NCBI GenBank assembly: GCA_016710765.1
Contig: JADJUJ010000010.1
Span: forward strand, 193,255 to 257,254
Direction of reading: 5' to 3'
Origin: Lewinellaceae bacterium
GTDB taxonomy: Bacteria > Bacteroidota > Bacteroidia > Chitinophagales > Saprospiraceae
Length of the DNA: 64,000 nt
A model generated the notes under the pieces. That model had not been told where the DNA came from. It did no database searches and worked only from the letters and a program-made list of their open reading frames with translations. The translations under genes and the position numbers were made by a program. The number at the start of each line of letters is the position of its first letter. Within the stretch, counting starts at the first letter, position 1. This document shows, piece after piece, positions 53,385 through 63,520 of the stretch.

Positions 53385-53693
53385 AGAAATTGGCGCTTGT
53401 TTAAGATTTGGCAAAAAACGAAAAAAGTTTTCAAATACCGGCTTATTACGCCAGGCTTTTGAATAATAATTTGAAAAAAATAAAAAGCCGCGAATGATCG
53501 ATGGAAAAGCCTGGCGCCTTCCCTCGCAGCACACTGCCTGCCTCTACACAAAAGCAAGGTGCGGTGCTATGAACATGCTGCTGTCCCGCTGTGTTATCCT
53601 TGCAAACAATCAGGCATGCGTTGAAACACCCGCAGTTAGCGCCGACATTGTTACATTTGCCTGACAGCACACGCATTAACCAAAAAACGTTAT
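53385..53693. other. 309-bp divergent intergenic region
   Basis: Lies between the ATP-grasp gene (minus) and the ferritin-like gene (plus). The plus-strand promoter box is listed separately. A minus-strand frame at 53446-53676 is Cys-rich but has no protein-family character and was not called. No RNA gene seen. Confidence 0.5.
53652..53659 (+). promoter_or_regulatory. -7 box for the ferritin-like/VIT1 genes
   Basis: TACATTTG fits TAnnTTTG, 35 bp before ATG 53694. A TTG lies 28 bp upstream, somewhat too far for a standard -33 element. Confidence 0.45.
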
Positions 53694-54089
53694 ATGAACG
53701 ATATTGCCCTTTGGCGCAAAAGCTGGCAGGACGAAGTTGATGCCAATTTCTTATACCAGGTTCTGGTAGACTGTGCCATATCTGACAAAGAAAAAAGCCT
53801 CTACCGCGAACTTGGCCAGTGCGAAGCAGAACACATCGACGCCTGGGAAAACCTCATGCAGGAACACCAGGAAAATCCCGGCCGCCGCAAACCCAGCACC
53901 AAAGCCAAAATCCTGGCCTGGATAGGCCGGCACTACAACACCGGTTTTTTGCAACAATACATGGGGCAATGGGAAGGCCGCGAAGTGCGGGAGTATTTGC
54001 TCTTGCACCTAAAAGCCAGTCGGCCCGAAACCAGGGCCCCGGCCGCTAACTGGCTGACTCGCCGAGCACGAATCCATGCAAACCGATGA
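53694..54089 (+). CDS. Ferritin-like (rubrerythrin-type) domain protein
   Basis: 131 residues as read from ATG 53694. A two-iron ferritin-like bundle is indicated by a first Glu in WQDEVDANFLYQVL and an ExxH pair in LGQCEAEHIDAWENLM. In the annotated frame the end is odd (LTRRARIHANR). In the frame of the following gene the same DNA reads LAEHESMQTDDD, which supplies a second ExH-type metal pair and runs without break into the VIT1 domain. The two frames overlap by 14 bp. The most likely truth is one fused protein with a single indel near 54050-54062, as in membrane-bound ferritin MbfA. A real split pair is also possible. Confidence 0.8.
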   Translation: MNDIALWRKSWQDEVDANFLYQVLVDCAISDKEKSLYRELGQCEAEHIDAWENLMQEHQENPGRRKPSTKAKILAWIGRHYNTGFLQQYMGQWEGREVREYLLLHLKASRPETRAPAANWLTRRARIHANR

Positions 54090-54783
54090 CGACGCCAAAG
54101 AATCCTGGCACCAGGCCGAATCGGGTGGCATGCTGCGCAACATCATTTACGGCTTCAACGATGGCCTGACCGCCAACTTCGGTCTGCTGGCTGGCATGAT
54201 CGGTGCTGCAGCCCAACCGCATTTCGTAGTGGTGTCTGGCATCGCTGGGGTGGTTGCCGATGCGCTTTCCATGGGCTCATCCGGTTACCTGGCTGCTAAA
54301 AGCGAAAAGGAAGTGTACGAAAACGAGCGACGCAAAGAAAAACTCGAAATCACCGTGATGCCCGAACTCGAAGCCAGGGAACTAAGCATCATTTACCAGT
54401 CGAAAGGCATGCAAAAAGAAGATGCCGACCGCATGGTTGAACAACTCATGGGCGACAAACAGGCTTTCATTGAGGAGAAAATGAAACAGGAACTCGACAT
54501 GGACACGTCCTCCATCCACCCCATGAAAGAAGGTTGGGTCACCGGCCTTGCTACCGCCATCGGCGCGCTCATCCCCGTTTTGCCTTTTCTTTTCACCAGC
54601 GGGATACCCGCCATCGCCATTTCATTTGTCATCTCCATGGCAGCCCACTTTGGCGTAGGGGCAGCCCGCAGTTTCTTTACCGACCGCGGATTCTGGAAAA
54701 GCGGTTTCGAAATGTTTATCGTAGGCTTTGGCATCGCCGTTGCTGGCTATTTCGTAGGAGAAGCCATTGTGCGGTTTTTCTAA
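54076..54783 (+). CDS. VIT1/CCC1-family iron/manganese transporter
   Basis: 235 residues as read from ATG 54076. The VIT1 opening GGMLRNIIYGFNDGLTANFG and VVADALSMGSSGYLAAKSEK are present. These are followed by a soluble metal-binding loop rich in Glu (ERRKEKLEITVMPELEARE, MVEQLMGDKQAFIEE) and three C-terminal helices (VTGLATAIGALIPVLPF, AIAISFVISMAAHFGV, GFGIAVAGYFVGEAI). Homologs move Fe(II) or Mn(II) out of the cytosol. With the ferritin-like domain just upstream this is probably an MbfA-type iron exporter, oxidising or sensing iron and exporting it. The joint overlaps the upstream gene by 14 bp (see that entry). Confidence 0.9.
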   Translation: MQTDDDAKESWHQAESGGMLRNIIYGFNDGLTANFGLLAGMIGAAAQPHFVVVSGIAGVVADALSMGSSGYLAAKSEKEVYENERRKEKLEITVMPELEARELSIIYQSKGMQKEDADRMVEQLMGDKQAFIEEKMKQELDMDTSSIHPMKEGWVTGLATAIGALIPVLPFLFTSGIPAIAISFVISMAAHFGVGAARSFFTDRGFWKSGFEMFIVGFGIAVAGYFVGEAIVRFF

Positions 54784-54815
54784 TTACCCACATTAATCAC
54801 ATTGGCCTCATTAAT

Positions 54816-57800
54816 CTAATTACCCACAACCACCTTCCCAAACCGCATCCAATAACTGCTTTCGGCCCGGTAGAGGTACACCCCTTCCGGCAGCCCTTCG
54901 CAACTGATCTGAGCCGACTGCGTGAACCGAACCGTGCGTAGCGCCTGGCCTTTTTCATTAAAAATGCGGAACAACACCGGCTCCTGACTGTCGGTTTGAA
55001 CCGTAATAAAGTCCGAAACACTGGCGGGGTTCGGAAATACCTGAAGTGTCGCGATGGCCCTGGTAACATTAACAGCCCGGATAACACTGAGCATGTTGCT
55101 GCCATCGTGATCAACGCTGCGAATACGGTAGTAATTCAACCCGGCCATCGGTTGCTGGTGCATTAACCGGTATTCGTGTTTTACCGTGCTGAAGCCCTGT
55201 GCAGGAACTTGTGCAAGTGCTGCAAAATGCAAGCCGTCAGCCGAGCGCTCTACCAGAAAGTGACTGGTATTTTGCTCAACCTGGGTCACCCAACGCAACT
55301 GTACGCCTTGCTCGGGCAACCACTCTGCTACAAAGTCCGACATTTCCACCGGCAGCGCGCCATCAGGGCCACGCAGAACAAACTGGCTGAAGGAGTTAAC
55401 GCTGTTGCCTGTGGTAAAACCTACCGATCCTGCTGTTCCAAAGCCCAGCACATCGGCCTGATCAATTGCATTGCCCCAGGTATTGCCATCGGCATTGGAA
55501 CTGCGTTTGAACAAAGAATACTCTGCTGGCGCCGATCCGTTGGGGACCGTGCCAATGTTGTCAAATGTGAGTCCGGAGAGTGTCGTAAAGCTGGCATTGG
55601 TTCCAAAATTACGCACCACCCAGTACGCAGGACTCAGGGAGCCCCCACCCGAAGGCAGGACATCGGGATCGAGCTGGATGCGGGTGGCACACAACTCTCC
55701 ATTCGGGTAGGTGGCGGAATTGGGAAAACTCAGGGTAAGACCGGTATTGGGGAAGCTGTATGCCCCTCCAGAAGTTACATTCAGCCTGGCACTTGCTCCG
55801 GGCCCCACCGGCACGGTACTGGGTACACGCGCGGAACTACCTACCAGCGCGCCATGCTTGGTGCCTATGCGGTCGAGGATTGGACCATCGTTTTCATTCA
55901 TTTGATAATACGCCACCAGCCCCGTATTGTTGGGCTGGGTATGCGTGCGGGTGAGGTGCATTACTTCCCGGATCTGGTCCTGTGTCAGGGATTCGTTGTA
56001 AATACATACCTCGTCAATTTTGCCTTTAAAACGCCGCTGACTGCTGTTGGTATCGTAACCAAACATGGTGGTAGCGTCGAAGGCTTCCGCAGCATGGGAG
56101 GAAGTGTTGGTTGCGGCAATGCCGTTGACATAAACTTTCCCAGCGCTGGGCGTGATCACCATGGCGACATGCGTCCACTCATTGTCGGGAACATACAACC
56201 CCGACGACCAGCTCCATTTATTGCCATCCCAGTGGTAGCGCAGTTCGTTGTCGCTTTTCAGGCTTATCCCGGCGGTAGTGGTACCACCCCGGCAAAATAC
56301 CAACGCCGCCCAGTCGTTTTGCGGCCCATCGGGTTTGATCCAGGCACTGATGGTAACCGTATTGGAATTGAGGTTCAAGGGCTGTGTTATGGCCACATAA
56401 TCGGTGGAGCCATTCAGCTGGAGGGCATTTCCGGGAATACTGTCCATATCGCAGCCATTGGCCACAGTGATGTTCAGCGTATCCTTAAATGTCCCCAACG
56501 GGGTGGCGAGGGTCATGATGGCCTGCTTGGCGCCGCTGCTGCCGAACACCACCTTTGGTGTACGGGTATTGGCCCCACTGACAGATTGCGGTGCAGGGCT
56601 GAACGACCAGGACCAGGAAGCGCCCGCATGCAACACCGCGGAATAATCATCGAAGTAAAGGTGTCGCGGGTACAATTTCCCACCAACCTGTTTGGGCCAT
56701 GGCCTCTGCACAACAACCGTTGCAGAAGGCTCATAGCTTCGGATTCCCAAACGCCAAAGCCCAGTTCCGTTCGGATTTTGCCATCGCGATAAAAAGGGCG
56801 GATGCGGTTTGTTTGCGCCGACAGTGGCAGGCCTGTAGAAAAAGACTGCCAATCCGGTAAGGTATTGTTTCGGTAGTAAACGTCGCATTGGTGCCGAGGT
56901 AGACGCCCCCATCGGTGCCATATTGTACCATCACATCGGTGATGCGTACATTATCCACGTCGTGGTGGTCAGGTTGGTCCAACGCTGTCCACCATCGGTG
57001 GTTTTGTATACTTTTTTCCCATTCGAGCCATAGGAAACCGCCACCCACACGACATTGGAATTTTCAGCAGCAACAGCCATTTTCACCCGGTCGTTGTTGT
57101 TGGGCAAAGGCAGGGGTGTACACAAGGCAAATGTTTGTCCGCCATCTGTGCTGCGCCAAATCGCGTCGTCGGTGCCATCCCACTGCGACACATACATGAC
57201 CTGGGGATTGGATCGGGCAACTTCAATTTCAAAAACAGTGTTGTCAACGGTACCCGGAAAAGTATGCAGGGCGGCAAAGGAGGTCCCGCCGTCGGTACTT
57301 TTCCACAAAATGTTATCAGATCCGATATACACCGTATTCCAGCACGCAGGGTGCCAAACCATCTCGGAATTTGCGAAGTAAGCATAACTTTCGTTTGGCC
57401 AAAGGCCAACAGAAAAGCCACCCAACCCGTTCCCAAAGCCCGGCAAGAGAATATCCCCACCGATGTCGGAATGGTATACCTTTCTTTCAGGGCCCGGGTT
57501 GACGTATCCTGTAGCTGCTTCAGCGCCACCCATGCGGTAAAACTTACCCGGCGGAAAACTTTCGTGCCAGGCCATGTTACCATTGTGGTACCTGCCGCCA
57601 ACCAGAATATCTTCGTTCCAGCCACTGCCAAACCCCCATAGGTCGGCGCCGGAAATGCCATTCATCCGGGCAACGATGCTGCCGCCAAAATCATTGGAAT
57701 AATTCAGTCCGCCATCAGAGGAGATCCACAAATCGGAGCCCGACACAGCGAGCCATTGAATGTCAGGGTGGCTCCAGCTCAATCCGCCCACATAACTACC

Positions 57801-59094
57801 GAGTGCCTGCCAGCTGACGCCACCGTCGGTGCTTTTGAACCAGGAGGTGCCCCCCGCGATAATTTGATTGGCATTGGAAGGGTTCACCACAATCGCCATA
57901 TCGTAAAAACCCTGATCGAAACCCGTTGTACCGTTGTGGGCCATCAGGTTGGTGTGGCCAGGAATGGTATAGGCGGAATGGCTGTTGCCGATGGCATTAG
58001 CCGGATTGGTATTCGTCCAGGAGTCTCCGTTGTTGGTGCTGACAAACACACCGACGTAACCGTATAAGTTGCTGCCATTGCCGCAGAGGTAAGCGTACAG
58101 TTTGTCGGGCTGTGAGGGGCAAACGGCAATGATGGCCCCACCGACGGTTTCACCCGATCCTGGCGACCACCAGCCGGCGCTGTACACCGTCCAACTTGCC
58201 CCCGCATCGGTGCTTCGCATAAAATTGGAGCTGGCCCCATTGTCGCGCACCAGAAAGTAAGTGTCGTTGGCGCCGGGCTTGTTTTTAACCGTCCAGGTGT
58301 CGTTGGTAAAAATTTTGGTCCAGTTGAGGCCCCCGTCCGTGCTGCGCAACAAGCCTTTGTTGGTCGCCGAAAGGATAATATTGGGGTTGCCCGGATGGAT
58401 GGCGAATTCCCGGACGCTGAGCCGCTCCGCTGTACACCGTGTTCCAGTCAGCGCCCCCATCGAGGGTTTTAATAATTTTTCCACTGGTTCCACCAAACAC
58501 AATGTTTGGGTCGTTGGGGTGAATTTTGACAGCATTAAAGGAGTTGTGGTTGACATCAGCCGTCAAAAGCGTCCAGTTCAGGCCTTTATCGGTGGTTTTC
58601 CACATGCCGCCGGTTTCGCCGCCGGCATAAAGAATGCTGGGATTTGATGGTGCAATATCAAACGAATAAATGTTGGTTTGCCAGGTAACTTCCGGGTCGG
58701 CATCGATATCCCAGGTGGATTTCGGGCCGACGAAAGTCCAGCCCAACTGGTTTTCGGCTTGCCCAGCGGGCTTCCGCGCCGCGCGCCTGCTTTGCTCCAG
58801 CAGATCGACCTCTTCGGCTGAGGGCAGGCGTACATCGCCATCGGCCTGTGTATAGGGCCGCGCCCAATGCATCCAACGCTTAAAGTATTGGGTGTAGGCG
58901 TTTTTTTCAAAATCATGGGTTGCATACCAATCGTTGTAGGCGTTTTGCACTTGCCACGCATTGGGGTTTTCTTCCAGCATCAGGTGCATCCAGTTGGGGG
59001 CATCCGGAGCCACGTATATCAAATCGGGTTTGTCCTGGGCAAACAGAACGTTGGCAATCAGGACCAATAAAAACAGCAGCGTACTTTTTTTCAT
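54816..59094 (-). CDS. Large sortilin-like BNR/PKD/LamG protein with T9SS tail
   Basis: About 1,425 residues from ATG 59094 (signal peptide LLFLLVLIANVLFAQ). The first ~700 residues are a sortilin/VPS10-like beta-propeller with BNR loops (STDGGLNWTKIF, STDAGASWTVYS, STDGGVSWQALG, STDGGQTFALC). Then come DGGVYLGTNATVYYRNNTLP, a PKD-like segment (FDDYSAVLHAGASWSWSF), a LamG/concanavalin-type domain (DYVAITQPLNLNSNTVTISA), a fibronectin-like region (VQLRWVTQVEQNTSHFLVER) and a T9SS tail (LQVFPNPASVSDFITVQTDS...). The frame changes near 58425, 56960, 56880 and 56738, each with conserved sequence continuing. It is an extracellular protein that probably binds glycans or protein; the exact role is unknown. 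Confidence 0.85.
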
Positions 59095-59199
59095 GCGAAA
59101 AGTGTTTATCTGACGGTAAAGATAGGCAGTACGCATCGATTACCCAGTGCTGAAACAAATGACAATGCAATAGCAATCGTGCATAGATCGCGATAAATA

Positions 59200-59229
59200 T
59201 TTGCCAATAAGCATATATCCCTATCTTTG
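59200..59229 (+). promoter_or_regulatory. glyA promoter
   Basis: TTTG (59200-59203), an 18-bp spacer and TATCTTTG (59222-59229) form an almost ideal Bacteroidota promoter 19 bp before ATG 59248. Transcription should begin about 6-8 bp after the box, leaving a very short leader. Confidence 0.7.
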
Positions 59230-59247
59230 ACGCAAAATCAATACAGC

Positions 59248-60534
59248 ATGTCCGATATCGTTTTTTCCCTCATTGCAAAAGAACTTCAGCGCCAACAGGA
59301 AGGCGTGGAACTGATTGCGTCCGAAAATTTCACCAGCCCGGCGGTTATGGCTGCGATGGGTTCCTGCCTGACCAACAAATACGCTGAAGGATACCCCGGG
59401 AAGCGCTATTACGGCGGCTGTGAAGTAGTAGATGAGGTGGAACAACTGGCCATCGACCGGCTGAAAGAACTCTTTGGCGCGGCATGGGCCAACGTGCAAC
59501 CGCATTCTGGCGCCCAGGCCAATGCCGCGGTATTCCTGGCTTGCCTGCAACCGGGTGATAAGATTTTGGGCTTCGACCTGGCTCATGGTGGGCACCTTTC
59601 ACACGGCTCCCCGGTCAATTACTCCGGCAAGGTTTACAACCCCTCCTTTTACGGTGTGGAAGAAGCCACCGGGCGGATTGATATGGATAAGGTAGAGGCC
59701 ATTGCTTTGCGGGAACAACCCAAACTCATCATTTGTGGCGCTTCTGCCTATGCCCGCGAATGGGATTACGCCCGCTTCCGCGCCATTGCCGATAGGGTTG
59801 GCGCGCTCTTCATAGCGGACATTGCGCACCCGGCCGGACTCATTGCTGCCGGCTTGCTCAGCAACCCACTGCCGCATTGTCATATTGTAACCAGCACGAC
59901 CCACAAAACCCTTCGTGGCCCGCGTGGTGGCATCATCATGATGGGCCAGGACTTTGAAAACCCCTGGGGGCGGACCACGAAAAAAGGTGCGCCCATAAAA
60001 ATGTCGTCCATCCTCGACAGTGGTGTATTCCCCGGTATGCAAGGCGGCCCATTGGAGCATGTCATTGCCGCTAAGGCTGTGGCATTTGGCGAAGCCCTTC
60101 AGCCTTCTTTTAAAGAATACGGCAAACAGGTTATCAAAAATGCACAGGCGATGGCGGATGCATTCCTCCAACACGGCTACAACATCATTTCCGGTGGCAC
60201 CGACAACCACCTGATGCTCCTCGATCTGCGCTCCAAAGGCGTTACTGGAAAACTCGCCGACCATGCCCTGGGCCAGGCTGATATTACAGTCAATAAAAAC
60301 ATGATCCCATTCGACCCGCAGCCACCGATGACCTCCTCCGGCATCCGCGTTGGTACCGCTGCCATCACTACTCGTGGTTTCCGGGAAGACGATTGCCGAA
60401 AGGTGGTGGAATGGATTGATGATGTACTGACCCACCCCGAAGATGCCGCCCGGCATGCGATGATTGCCAAGGAGGTGAAGGCGTATGTAACGCGGTTTCC
60501 GTTGTATGCCGATGCCAGTACCCTGAAAATATAA
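59248..60534 (+). CDS. glyA: Serine hydroxymethyltransferase
   Basis: 428 residues. I chose ATG 59248 over a TTG at 59227 because the latter lies inside the -7 box. PLP enzyme converting serine and tetrahydrofolate to glycine and 5,10-methylene-THF. Hallmarks are ELIASENFTSPAVMAAMGS, GYPGKRYYGGCEVVDEVE, PHSGAQANAAVF and the PLP lysine in TSTTHKTLRGPRGG (Lys220). The length of 428 is in the usual bacterial range. It is intact and monocistronic, with its own promoter, and marks the last clean gene before the low-quality right end. Confidence 0.96.
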   Translation: MSDIVFSLIAKELQRQQEGVELIASENFTSPAVMAAMGSCLTNKYAEGYPGKRYYGGCEVVDEVEQLAIDRLKELFGAAWANVQPHSGAQANAAVFLACLQPGDKILGFDLAHGGHLSHGSPVNYSGKVYNPSFYGVEEATGRIDMDKVEAIALREQPKLIICGASAYAREWDYARFRAIADRVGALFIADIAHPAGLIAAGLLSNPLPHCHIVTSTTHKTLRGPRGGIIMMGQDFENPWGRTTKKGAPIKMSSILDSGVFPGMQGGPLEHVIAAKAVAFGEALQPSFKEYGKQVIKNAQAMADAFLQHGYNIISGGTDNHLMLLDLRSKGVTGKLADHALGQADITVNKNMIPFDPQPPMTSSGIRVGTAAITTRGFREDDCRKVVEWIDDVLTHPEDAARHAMIAKEVKAYVTRFPLYADASTLKI

Positions 60535-60543
60535 CTTGGAAAG

Positions 60544-61124
60544 ATGCCCGGATGGTTGCAAACGGATATTCCAGCAGCCTTGCTGCTGAGCATTGGATGT
60601 ACCGGAGCCTATTTTTTTTACCAAAAAGGGCAGATCAGGTGGACACTGGCTGCTGTAATGGTAGTTGGCATAGTGTTCCGGCTGTATGCTGGCCTAGATG
60701 TCACCAGGTTAATAACCGCGCCAGCAACGGCAAGTAGTTGGCATAGTGTTCCGGCTGTATGCTGGTCTTGATGGCTATTTACACGAATACGACGAGCAAT
60801 ACCATGCTTTGGTAACCTTTTCTGAAATCCATGGCTTGGCTGTTGCTGTTATTGCCCCTTCGGTATGGGTTAGAACGCAGCAAAATATTTCAGCATCTGG
60901 AGTGAAACCCCGAGTGGGGCAGGGAGTTGCAATACATCAAGTCAAACATCAGCACTCCGCCCCACAAAACGGTTGTTTTTAACGTGGGGCACAACATTGA
61001 ACTGATGTTTCACACTGGTGCAACGGCATATTCCATTGATGCAGATGCCGTTTTGGTTGACAGTCTGAAAGCCAAGGGATGGGAGGTATGGGCATACCGA
61101 CGAGGAAAAATCACTCACTTATAA
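60544..61124 (+). pseudogene. Collapsed membrane glycosyltransferase (ArnT/GT39-like)
   Basis: From ATG 60544 about 55 residues look like the N-terminus of a polyprenyl-linked sugar transferase: a membrane helix, then IVFRLYAGLDGYLHEYDEQYHALV, given here in two overlapping copies, with the DE(Q/R)xHALV loop of that family. A frame ending at 61124 looks like the C-terminus (TVVFNVGHNIELMFHTGATA, KAKGWEVWAYRRGK). The 400 or so residues expected between are missing. A 32-bp direct repeat (60661-60692 and 60734-60765) marks the break. This is either a real internal deletion or a collapsed assembly; the poor quality of the flanking DNA favours the latter. Confidence 0.6.
60661..60765. repeat. 32-bp direct repeat at the break of the glycosyltransferase
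   Basis: The 32 bases starting GTAGTTGGCATAGTGTTCCG at 60661 recur exactly at 60734, with further partial match (CTAGATG against CTTGATG). The repeat encodes the FRLYAGLD segment twice. Such an exact short repeat inside a coding region is a typical mark of a misassembly or a recombination joint. Confidence 0.8.
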
Positions 61125-61143
61125 AAAGCACAGAACCACCTTC

Positions 61144-61823
61144 TTATTCGTCAGGATCCTGCAGTTTTTCCTTGCGTTTTTTGTGTTTGAGTACTTTCGC
61201 CTCGTAGTAAAAGACAACGTCTTCTGCAATATTCTTCGTCTGGTCGCCAATACGCTCCAGTTTGCGGATCATGGATAAGATAAGGAGGCATTCTGTATTT
61301 GATCAGGAAAAAGCGGCGATGCAGTCGGCTACTTTTGGAGCGACTCCTCATCGATCGCATCCAGCATTTGTCGCGCTTAAAGATCGTGCGCACGAGGCGG
61401 GTATCTTCCGAGTCAAATGCTTCAAGGGTAATCCGCCAGCATCTCTTTGGCTATACCGTACATCGTAATCTGGGTTCTTTCGAGCATTTCCCGCTCGAAA
61501 TTCTTGTCGGCATCCAGTACAAAATTTGCAACACTGGCGGCAATATCACCGATTCGCTCCAGATTATTGGCTATGCGCATGGTTGACAGCGTAAAGCGCA
61601 GGTCGGTAAGCCACCGGTTGAAAAAGGGCAAAAATGTCTTCATAGTCACGGTCAATTTTAATTCAAAAAATTGACCCGTTTTTCTCTTTCCACGACCTGC
61701 ATGGCAAGGTCGCGGTCAAAATTTATGAGTGCCTCTTGGCCCTGGTCCAGTTGATTCACTACCAGGTGCCACATTTTCAGAAGGTCTTTTGAGGAGGGCT
61801 ATTTCGGTATCCAAATGTGTCAT
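61144..61823 (-). CDS. phoU: Phosphate uptake regulator PhoU (multiple indels)
   Basis: About 225 residues from ATG 61823 to the stop at 61144, read through several frame changes. The PhoU marks are RFTLSTMRIANNLERIGDIA, FVLDADKNFEREML, and near the C-terminus a second metal-binding repeat LERIGDQTKNIAEDVVFYYE with DPDE at the end. PhoU binds metal clusters and damps the Pst transporter and its sensor kinase. It is the last gene of the pst group and lies 35 bp after pstB. No phoR/phoB pair is visible in the window. Confidence 0.85.
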
Positions 61824-61858
61824 TTCCCAATCTTTAATCGTGTTGCAAAAGCGGTAAT

Positions 61859-62625
61859 CTATCAAAACGGCCGGAGATATAGTTTTCCGTTTGTTGAACG
61901 GACGGGTTGGTGAATATTTTCCGGGTCGCATCAAATTCCACCAAATTACCCAAGTAGAAGAAGGCCGTATGATCGCTAACGCGCGCTGCCTGCTGCAGTT
62001 GTGGGTAACAATCACGATGGTGTATTCTTTTTCAGTTCAAAGAAGAACCAGCTTCTATTTTAGCAGTAGAGAGTGGGTCGAGCGCAGATGCCGGTTCGTC
62101 CATAAGCAAGATAGAGGGTTCAACTGCCATGTTTGCGCAATGCAAAGGCGCTGTTGTTGCCCGCCAGAGAGTTCAAAAGCCGACTTCTTAAGTTTATCCT
62201 TTACTTCATCCCACAATGCTGCCTGGTGTAGCGTTTTTTCCACCTGTGCATCGATCACCGACTTATCTGTAATACCATTGACACACGCAGCCCGTAGGCC
62301 ACATTTTCGTAAGTGCTCGGGGAAGGTTGGGCTTTTGAAATACCATACCCACATTCCGCAAAGACTGTCCACTTCGTTAGGCTTGATTTTGTAAATATTT
62401 GTACCATCAATTTCAACCTCGCCTTCAATCCTGGTATTTTCGATGGAGTCGTTCATACGGTTGAAAATCCGAAGATAAGTCGACTTTCCACAGCCGCATC
62501 TGGGACCAATAAAGGCCGTCACGGAATTGGCCTCCCATATTGATCGAAATGCCGTGCTGGCGCATGAAAATCGCCGTAATACAAGTGAACGTTTTTGGTT
62601 GCTATTTGTACATAACTCAATTCAT
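61859..62625 (-). CDS. pstB: Phosphate ABC transporter ATPase PstB (multiple indels)
   Basis: About 255 residues, starting near ATG 62625, 2 bp after the pstA stop. The opening reads ELSYVQIATKNVHLYYGDFH. The Walker A region is GCGKSTYLRIFNRMND with one damaged residue; then VEIDGTNIYKIKPNEVDSLR, the ABC signature FELSGGQQQRLCIA, a damaged Walker B, and the family ending ENYISGRF. At least four single-base frame changes occur. The protein powers the high-affinity phosphate importer PstSCAB. Confidence 0.85.
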
Positions 62626-62627
62626 TT

Positions 62628-63508
62628 TCACTTTTTGCCAAAGTAACTGCGGAGCCCGCTGCGGTCAGATTGACAATCGAGTACGATGACAATCAGCGCA
62701 AGCCGGTTCCATATCTTATCGGTCGGACGCCTCTATTTGAGTGCCGCCGGTAGATATCACATACAAATGATAGGGCAATGCCATACATTGGTCAAGCTCT
62801 ATCCCCGACGGAAGTTTTGGTAAGAAATAAGCGGCAACGGTAAAGAGAATGGGCGCAGTTTCGCCCGAAACACGCCCTACAGCCAATATGATACCGAGTA
62901 AAAATGACTGGGCAGTGCTGTTGGTAGTACCCCGTTTCGCGGCGGTGTACCAGCGTGGTAGATCTGCAAACCATGGCTCGCATGCCGAAAAGTATTAGGA
63001 ACCGACTTGCAGGCTCTCCTCTGTCGTGCGGATGATGATTGACGGAGCCGTAGCAGGCCCAGGGTAAGCGAACCGGCCAAAATAGAAGCACCGAAGCCCG
63101 GTTGATTAACAAGCAGAGACATGCCAAACAGGCCAAAAATAATGGAAGGTACACCGGCAAGGTTGTCCGGTCATCAATTGAATAAAACGTTTCAGCGCGC
63201 CAGCCCAGGCATATTCATTTACGTAAATACCGGCCAGCACGCCCACTGGAACGGCGAACAGCATGCTGCCAAGAACCAGATAAACAGTTCCTTACAATGG
63301 CCGGGAAAATTTTCACCCGAAGTCGTAACATTCTTAGGGCCAATGAAGTCAGGAATTCCCAATTAATCACGCCAATGCCCTGTTTTACAATAAAAAACAG
63401 AATCAGGAACAGTATTCACTATGGCGTGGCTCAAAGCCACCCGGCAGTACCAAAAGCAATGGCTTCCACAATGCGTTTGCGCCGGTCGGCGCTGCTGGGA
63501 TGATCCAT
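62628..63508 (-). CDS. pstA: Phosphate ABC transporter permease PstA (multiple indels)
   Basis: About 290 residues from ATG 63508 to TGA 62628. Readable pieces in different frames are DHPSSADRRKRIVEAIAFGT, ILFFIVKQGIGVINWEFLTS, ALKRFIQLMT, NQPGFGASILAGSLTLGLL, ESLQVVPNTFREASHGLGA and ALPYHLYVISTGGTQIEA. Together they give the standard PstA membrane permease. Five or more frame changes are needed. It lies between pstC (12 bp) and pstB (2 bp), the usual order of the operon. Confidence 0.8.
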
Positions 63509-63520
63509 ATTATTGCTGTT

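Noticed and set aside
53446..53676. 76-codon Cys-rich minus-strand frame between ATP-grasp and ferritin-like genes
   Set aside because: No signal peptide, no metal-binding spacing and no ribosome-binding context; probably chance.
61144..63508. Decayed pst operon (true pseudogenes)
   Set aside because: Conserved residues persist in all frames with only single-base breaks and no nonsense substitutions or large losses. Consensus error explains this better than decay.
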